A DNA stretch of 64,000 bases from Synanceia verrucosa. Taxonomy: Eukaryota; Chordata; Actinopteri; Perciformes; Synanceiidae. The stretch spans positions 2,124,007 through 2,188,006 of the forward strand of contig CM056567.1 of assembly GCA_029721515.1 (NCBI GenBank), in the 5' to 3' direction. The position numbers and the translations under genes are program-made. Below the pieces are notes generated by a model, which ran no database searches, was not told the DNA's origin, and saw only the letters and a program-made list of their open reading frames with translations. Positions within the stretch are counted from its first letter, which is position 1. Each line of letters opens with the position of its first letter. This document shows, one piece after another, positions 56,737-64,000 of this stretch.

Positions 56737-57184
56737 CAAACCAGCTTGATCTTGCATTGTTTGCACTAGCATCGCAGGTAGCCTAATCCGCTGGTGATCC
56801 TATCATGCTGGCCGGTCTAATCCAGCGGATGCCCTTGCAGACAGAGTGATGTGAGGGTTACATAAATGACTGGCTTGATGTCACACACAGACTAATCACC
56901 ATAATCTGACCCAGTCATTTATGGGACAGAGTAGGTGGACGGATTAATAAATAAAACGATGCTGCATGTGGAGATGAGGGTTTTGGTGGTGATGTATGTG
57001 AGGATTAACTGTGGTTCCCAAACTGTGGTCCATAGGCTGTGAGGGGGTCGCCCATTTGTGTGTCTGCGGAAACTTGCAGTCTTTGAGACAAAGCCCTGTT
57101 ATGTGCGTTCAAATGTTGTTTTTATTAGTGTGACGTGATATGTGAGGAATGCTGAGCTGAATGTGTTTGTCAGCACATTCACTG

Positions 57185-57219
<35 letters not shown>

Positions 57220-57236
57220 CACACACACACACACAC
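57185..57236. repeat. (AC)n microsatellite with one interruption
   Basis: About 26 AC units with a single ACGC interruption. Confidence 0.97.
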
Positions 57237-57364
57237 CTCCAGGGAGGTGAAGTCATCAAAAACAAACAGCCACTGAGCTCTCAGGTGACGGCGATGGACA
57301 AAGAAACATCAGGGGAAGCAAATTCTTTAAAGAGGGTGTACTGCAAATGACAGTAGTCTCCATT

Positions 57365-57390
57365 GTGTTGTTGTTGTTGTTGTTGTTGTT
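57365..57390. repeat. (GTT)n microsatellite
   Basis: Eight to nine GTT triplets. Confidence 0.95.
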
Positions 57391-58983
57391 GAATCCATAA
57401 TTTGCTCTGTTGAGTTCTTTAAACTGGTTGAATGAAAAACATTCATTCATTAAAAATCAAGATTAGTCATGTGACATAGTATTCTCTCAGCATTAAGATG
57501 AAATAAAGAATAAAAATAGAAATAAAAATATTTAATATTGAATTCTTTATGTGTTTTTATCCCCTCCTCTTTTCATTCCCCCAAACTTCTTTCTGCATTT
57601 CTGTATTTCAGTCTTTATACATTTCCCTTTTATATTTCCATACACAGTATGTATGCATATATAAACCATCTTGAATCTTGTTGTAATGAGTCAGATGTTT
57701 GTGCAGCTGCAGGTTAGCTGCCATCACAGATGTTTAGTTTAATAAGATTCACATGACCTCCAGAAGGCATCAGGAGCAAACAAGCCGCTGCATTCAGCGT
57801 CACCTACAGTCACCTCACAGCTCTGCAGATAATTCGTCATAATGACAAGAAAATATGTCACTAATAGAGCAGCAAAGAGACTAGTTTAATAATCAGCCTC
57901 CACATCAGTCCTCGTCCTGCCACCAGTTTATTTCTCATAAAGCAAAGAACAGGATTGTGTTGCAGCTGTTTTGTCAAACAGACGAGAAAATCCATAAAAG
58001 CGTAACGGCACATATTAGCAGCCAGCGAGTGCAGCAGTAATGGACGGCCTCAGGCTCATGTGACATAACGTATGAAAAACATCTGCTGTCATTTCTGACA
58101 TCATGTGACTGAGATGATGGATGGTTACCGACAGATTAATCCTCTAGAATCCACTCATATGTGAGGAAGTCTGTTGTCAGATACTGGAGGCTCCATGGTT
58201 ACCTGTATAAGGTATATCAAGAGCAAAACCTAAATAAATACTTAAAAAGGAGAAATATCTGAGACATTTTACATCTCTACATGTCCCAGACCGTTTTATT
58301 GACTAATAGTTTAAATAAATGTAGACTTGTATCTTGTATGATCATTGCAGGTGTGTTTCTCACTTTTTCTTTTTCTCACTGTGCACCGTTTATTATTATT
58401 ATTTTTGACCATGATTTGGCAGTAAATAGTGACTTTACAGACATTTATTTAATGTAAATCCTCAAGGTTATTCCTTAATTAAAGTGGAAAATGTAAGGAT
58501 GAGCCACACTGCAACTTTTCACCTGTATTCCTCACCTGTTGTGTTTCTTTTTACTCATTTTTCAGTGTTATTTGCTGGAACGCACCTTAGAAAACACCAT
58601 AAGTATAAATCCTCTGTTTCGTACTGCATGAAGGACCAATGAAAACATCCTTCACACACATTATGGTGGATACTTTTAACATGTTGTTCATTTTGAACCA
58701 GCATAACGACCTACTGTATCCGTGGTTACATAACATCACTGACTGATTGGCTTCATTGATCGCCTCTTTGGAGTGTTAAAGGTACTTCCTGTGCGATAGG
58801 GCCCGCCCCCCCCGCTGTCAGTCAAACACACACTTCCTGTATGAGTGTAACTGTAGAAAATAGAGCTGAATAAAAGCGTTCAGATGATTTCACGCCTTAA
58901 ATTCCTGCCTCAGACTCTGTCTCTCCCTCCTGTCTGCAGCCAGTTTACTGCAGTGTTACGTAACACTGCTGACGAGAAGCAGC

Positions 58984-59009
58984 TGTGTGTGTGTGTGTGT
59001 GTGTGTGTG
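58984..59009. repeat. (GT)n microsatellite
   Basis: Thirteen GT/TG units. Confidence 0.95.
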
Positions 59010-59134
59010 GATGCAGTTTTAATGCCACCTTTTTTTCATTTACTGGATAACAGTAAACGCCCTGTTTTTGTTTGAAATGGAAGAATTTAGACATTAACAT
59101 CCCGTCACGTTACACAGTCATAATGATATATGTA

Positions 59135-59140
<6 letters not shown>

Positions 59141-59200
<60 letters not shown>
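59141..59200. repeat. (TA)n microsatellite
   Basis: About 30 TA units, extended on both sides by TATG/CATA variants. Confidence 0.97.
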
Positions 59201-59206
<6 letters not shown>

Positions 59207-60693
59207 TACAAACACACACACACATATATATATATAACACCTTTACCTATACAGCTTTACCGTGGGATTAAAGAATAAAAGTAAACAAAATATAAAAGTA
59301 TTTCAGCAGATGAGAACCATGTTTTTGAGCTTCAGAGTGAGAAATATTCAAGTCATTTATTTATTATTTAATATTTAAAATTATTTTTTTTTTAAATTTA
59401 GAGTGGGCTTTTTAGAGAGACAGGTGGGTGAATGCAGGTACAAGAAAATAAGGAAAAATAATGCATTTTTTAAAAAATTTTAAAGCGTGTTCTTGATACA
59501 AGAATTTCACTATTTATTTGTTTCTATTTTGCACACCACATGCATGTTTTCTTGTCTTCGCATTGCAACTGCTGCGCTCTTCTTATCATCTTCATACTCT
59601 GACACTTCATATTCTCCTGGACGTCAGAACTCAAACAAAAATACACATATCCACAAAAATACACATCAAAGTAGCTCAAATATCTGCTACATACGTATTT
59701 CTTTTCATTGGCGTTTGATTAAACTTCTATTGTGCTACATTTCTTTTACTGCTAATATCTGTTCGTTATGTTTATTATGTGTATCCACGTGTATTATGTG
59801 CATGTTAAGCATTTTTTATTGTCTTCTATAAATAAAGTTTGACTTGGCATGAGTAGTGGGAACCCAAAACAGAAGCATGAACCGGAAAATGTCCCTTTAA
59901 GTTGAGCGACATGCTAAAGTGATGTGATTGGTTGCAGAGACTCGAATGGGCCTGAAGCTTGTTGGCACAAAACCTGCAACCATCTGCTTATCAATAATAG
60001 AAGCTGATTTTAATATTTCAAACCTGCTCCCTCTGCAGTGTTTCTTTCCTCCTCCCTGAACACTACACCTGCTTCCTCCTTTCCTTTCCTCCTTCCTTCC
60101 TGCCCACTTTCTCCCTTCGTGACCTCTGTCCTGCTCTCACTTTCACACCGTTTCTCCGTCGCCTTTCTGGGACGCTTTGTCATTTTCCTTGTGGTTTTCT
60201 CACGCCGGCGCAGGATATGAAAGGATTGTTTTGTGTTTATGGGAGACTGGGAACAGACAGAAGGAGAGAATGAGGTCGGCGTTTGTTGGTTGTTGAGAAG
60301 GGTGAAAATATGTCAGATTGTTCTGAGTTTATAGGAGCTGGAAGGAGATATTGGACTTTTGTTTTGGAGGAGCGAGGGGAGGACGGAGAGAGGGATGGAC
60401 GTGAGGGAAGAGTGATGATTACCGGATAGGAAACACAACATTGTTATCACCGTGAGAGGTGAAAAGTCCAGAGATGGGAACAGAGAAAAGATTCATCCGT
60501 CGTGGTGTTCTCACCGTGTAAATCAAATGACCTGAAACGTGTCAGTGGTTTGAGACGAGTCTGAGAGTCAAAAGGTGGACGAAGAAGTAAAGAGATTATT
60601 TATTATTATTAATATTAACATGAAATCCCATGAGAAGTCTGAAACCAACAATGCATCAGTTTGTCTCTGAACTCTGTTAGCCCCGAGCGCACA

Positions 60694-60717
60694 TTTAAAA
60701 AAAAAAAAAAAAAAAAG
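60694..60717. repeat. Poly(A) run
   Basis: About 22 consecutive A. No retrotransposed body is recognisable upstream of it. Confidence 0.8.
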
Positions 60718-63700
60718 GTCACAAATGTTTAGTTTTTAGAAAAAAGAAAAAGAAAAAAAACAAGGCACTGTACACAAGTAAATAGTGTTTTTGTAGGAAG
60801 TATTTTCAGCAGATTAATACGCATAAAAAATGAGCTTAAAGGGCAACAGGAAGATGTGGGATCGACTAAAAATAATGAAAAAAAACTACTGGTAATCACT
60901 GTCCCTCAGTGAGACTCTTCCTAAAATGTGTTTTTAATCGTTTTTTGTGGAGCTCAACGGCACAGAGGAGAAAGCTGTAAATGTCACTTTAAATTCTTTG
61001 ATATGAGAACATTTTAATGCTGAGTGCACTGCATTGCATTGATTATAGTGTCAAGTTTGAGCATTTTAATCTCTAACCATCTCATTTAAAAGTTAGTTTA
61101 CGTTATTAATTACCTTTACCTTTTTATTTAAACTTACAGATTAAAGTGAACAGTGGAGACTGAGGTGATGTGTTTTTGTAGGTCAACCAGGAAGTTTCCC
61201 AGACAAAAAGCTGTCAGGATTTTTCTTGCAGAAAAAGTTTATTTCACATTATTTTTTGTTTTATTTTCTGACTCGATGTGATATCCTTTTTTTAGCAACT
61301 GCAAATTGTATTTTGTGACGTTGAAAAAAAACAACTTTAAAATCTCTTCAGCAGCAGAGAACAAGGGAACTGCTAACATTTTAATTCATTTCCATTTTTT
61401 AAGACTGAATTTTCACAATAAAATGCATCTCCATGAAGTTTAAAGTACTCCGTCATGTCGGCTGTTTTTCAGTGAATTATTCCCAGAACAACAGAATAAG
61501 TCTCTGCTAGTTGTTCTTCTGATCCGTTCATCCACAGGAAAAAAAAACAACTTCAAAACAACTGAGCGTGCAGCGAAATACACGAACAGACTTCCCCAAA
61601 AAGCAAGGAGTGACCTGTTCATATTATTCATATATTATTCAGACTGCCCTTTAAAGTAGGCATCACTCGTCTGCAGGTATTGTTATAGTATCATATATGG
61701 AAAAGCTCAGTGCTGGAGCTGTAAAAGCAGTTTTTCCGTCCAGTCTATTAACGTGTACGTGCAGGAACTGATTGTTTCCGCAGGGTTTTGCTGTCTGAGA
61801 GTATTTCTGAATGTATTCAGAAGTGCTGATGAATGGGACGTCTGTACTCCCAGCGGTCACACATCGAGCTTCAGCGAAACACTTTCATGATAGATTGCTC
61901 ATTTTTCTTTCCCACCATCAGTCATCATCAATCTGCCGGCTGGAATATGAGCTTTTTGTCCGTCGCTCTCCTCCTCTCACCTTCTCCTCTCCCTGACTTT
62001 CTTTCATCTTTCTCACACTCTCTCCATTTCCTCATTTCTTTCTCAAATACTTCCTGCTCCTTGATTCTCTCAGTATTGTTCCCAGTGTGTTTGTGTGTTT
62101 CTAGCTGCAGTACTATGAGTGTGTGGGAACTGTTAGGTGTTTAATAGAAACTGTTTTCCTGTTTTGATGTTGACAAACCTGCAGACAGACAGATTCCTAT
62201 CTGCTGCTTTGTCTCCTGCTTTATGGCTGCTTGAGGTTTATCAGGTATTGTCGCATGTCTGCTCTGCACTTATTCAGATATGTTTGTGTGTAAAAGAGAC
62301 AGAAAGGAGGTTAAAAATAACAACCTACCCACCAGAAAAATGGATTTAGCATTACTGCAAATCACAAATGTGACGTTTCTGCCCAAAAATATGTTCAATT
62401 TCATTTGTAAAGTTAGGTTTAAGCATCAAAACTATGTGGTTAAAGTGAGGAAAAAGATTTGTGCTTAAATAATATGTAGCTTCTTATCATAGTTGCAGTT
62501 TAGTTTGGCTTTAAACTGCTATTTGTGTCTCTTTTCATCACATTAAAAGGTTTGCAGAAACTGCCTGGTCTGAACATAAATATTAAAAGCACACAAAGCT
62601 TTCCTTTACCCTGCGACAGGAAGCCCCTGTATGAATGACATGGCCCATATTAGGAGACAGGAAGTAGAAGGTGATGGAGTCTCCGTAGTGACGGGGTTCC
62701 CAAGACCTGGTCACCACGGCGACAAGGGTCAAACCTTGTTTGCAGGGGCCGTCGGTGGGAAACACAAAAGGTTCAGACAGTTGTAAAGTTTCAAGTGAGG
62801 GCAAAGTGCCACAATGACACAATGCTCATGGTCTGAGACCCCGTTTCACAATAAGAGCGCAGTTCTCTTCAAATACACTTATACCAAGTAATGTTACGTT
62901 CAGGATGCTAACATGCTAACACTCTTTTTTATTGTAGTAAATAAACAGCTCAGTCATGCAAACATGAACAACATAGTCATAATGGAAGTTTTGGGTTTTG
63001 GATGCAGATGTTGCAGACTCGTGTGTTCTGGTCTGAAATGACCTTTCGTCTGCAGAGGTGAAACATCTTTTAAACAGATGTTTGAGCTCTGTGGCTCTGC
63101 TCTGCAGGCCGCGGAGAAACACGTGATTCATGAACAACAGTGGTGAAAACGTGAAGAGCAGGTTTTTCACATGACAGCAGCATGTTGCACAAACAAAAGT
63201 CCTGTCAGAAAAACAACAAAAACACCTTCACCGTCAGCATTTAGTCATGTAAGATTCACACCTAGAGCTCTGTTAATGGATCTGCGCAGGACATTTCAAA
63301 CTTCTCGACCATCAGACGTCACGGCACAGTTACTGATATCGGTTACACTGCAGAGGTCTGTTTGAGAAATGCCTCAATCAGATTAGCTGCCATCAACTCT
63401 CTCTTTTGTCCATGCAGGAATAAAATATCCTCTTCCTCATTCTGCAGATTTCATAAAAAGTGTGAAGGCGTCATTGAGGCTTGACACTCTTTGGAAGTTG
63501 CTCTTAGGAGTGAAACAAACACACAAACTACAATCCAATCCAATAAAAGACCTGGACTGGGTCCAGATTGTGCATTATTCCAGTGAAAGAAAATAAATGC
63601 ACACTTCAAACCAGGAGACCTGTGTTGATACCAGCTTTTTGTCAGTGTGTTTTTTGTGGTGTTTTTCGTGGTATTCTTGCATCTAATTGCTCCCTCATGA

Positions 63701-64000
63701 CATACGGCTGTGTAACGCTGTGCTATTTATACGCCTTCATGTGAGGCCAGCTTGCGAAAAAACAGGAAAATATCTTGAAAACTTTCTTTGAGGCATTCTC
63801 AGACCTCTTCATTTTGTTTGGCAAACTTTAATCTGAGCTATCGATCGTTACTTGAGCCAACTGCAGCTCTGGCGTGCCTTCAGAGACTTCATCAGGAGTG
63901 GGACGGACTCCTCTGCAGGAGGCGGCCAAATGGCTTTAAACGCATTTGACTTCCTTTTTATTGAGTCGCTTTAACAGACAGTATGACGGCAAGGCGATGA

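Larger units (their letters stand above)
52378..64000 (+). other. slc45a4: slc45a4 intron 3' of the first coding exon (continues beyond the window)
   Basis: At least 11.6 kb. I looked for the expected continuation of the protein (LPEQYYSLTWFL-like) and did not find it. It contains one piggyBac-like copy, microsatellites and a short LINE-type tail. Open frames here are short and unrecognisable. Confidence 0.7.

Noticed and set aside
60038..60220. Small secreted protein frame rich in Ser/Pro/Phe
   Set aside because: It arises from a pyrimidine-rich TTCCTCC tract and lacks splice or promoter context.

Overview
The window is vertebrate, almost certainly teleost fish, genomic DNA. It has split genes with GT-AG introns, is AT-rich, and is full of microsatellites and short interspersed repeats with fish-type tails. 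It shows no bacterial gene organisation, and nearly all long open frames are chance. The only long coding signal is a chain of exons that joins in frame to one protein, plus one terminal exon of a second protein.

Layout. From 1 to 6.74 kb no coding sequence is visible; the tract holds two interspersed repeats. At 6.75-7.02 kb lies a GC-rich, CpG-containing block with a perfect NRF1 palindrome and a good minus-strand splice donor. This looks like the first non-coding exon and promoter of a gene leaving the window to the left, and by vertebrate synteny ptk2 is the candidate. At 8.43 and 8.86 kb are two minus-strand tRNA-His(GTG) genes. From 10.1 to about 30.25 kb lies dennd3: a non-coding first exon followed by 29 coding exons (13,898-29,227), which encode about 1265 residues with a tripartite DENN module, a linker, a PH-like (PHenn) segment and a C-terminal WD40 propeller. 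From 30.26 to 34.1 kb is intergenic. At 34.1-34.35 kb is a CpG-rich promoter with a non-coding exon. It probably starts slc45a4, whose first coding exon is at 52,047-52,377 and whose remaining exons lie beyond the right edge.

The gene pair dennd3-slc45a4 (with ptk2 on the far side of dennd3) matches the conserved neighbourhood of human 8q24.3, which supports the identities. DENND3 is known as a Rab12 exchange factor working in endosome/autophagy traffic. SLC45A4 is a 12-TM major-facilitator-type transporter. No functional link between the two is implied.

The non-genic part is the more unusual material. It holds a 1.2-kb minisatellite at 49.9-51.1 kb with 42 CAGCTG motifs and a 368-bp higher-order duplication; six copies of one TTAA-flanked piggyBac-like non-autonomous transposon, one of them split by a tRNA-derived SINE with a 5-bp target duplication; a second dispersed family carrying a YY1-like CCGCCATCTTGG motif; hAT-type MITEs; decayed LINE 3' ends; and several RFX-type X-box palindromes inside introns. 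I found no protein-coding gene in the window beyond these two. Exon boundaries were deduced by hand from splice signals and frame continuity and have not been checked against transcripts.
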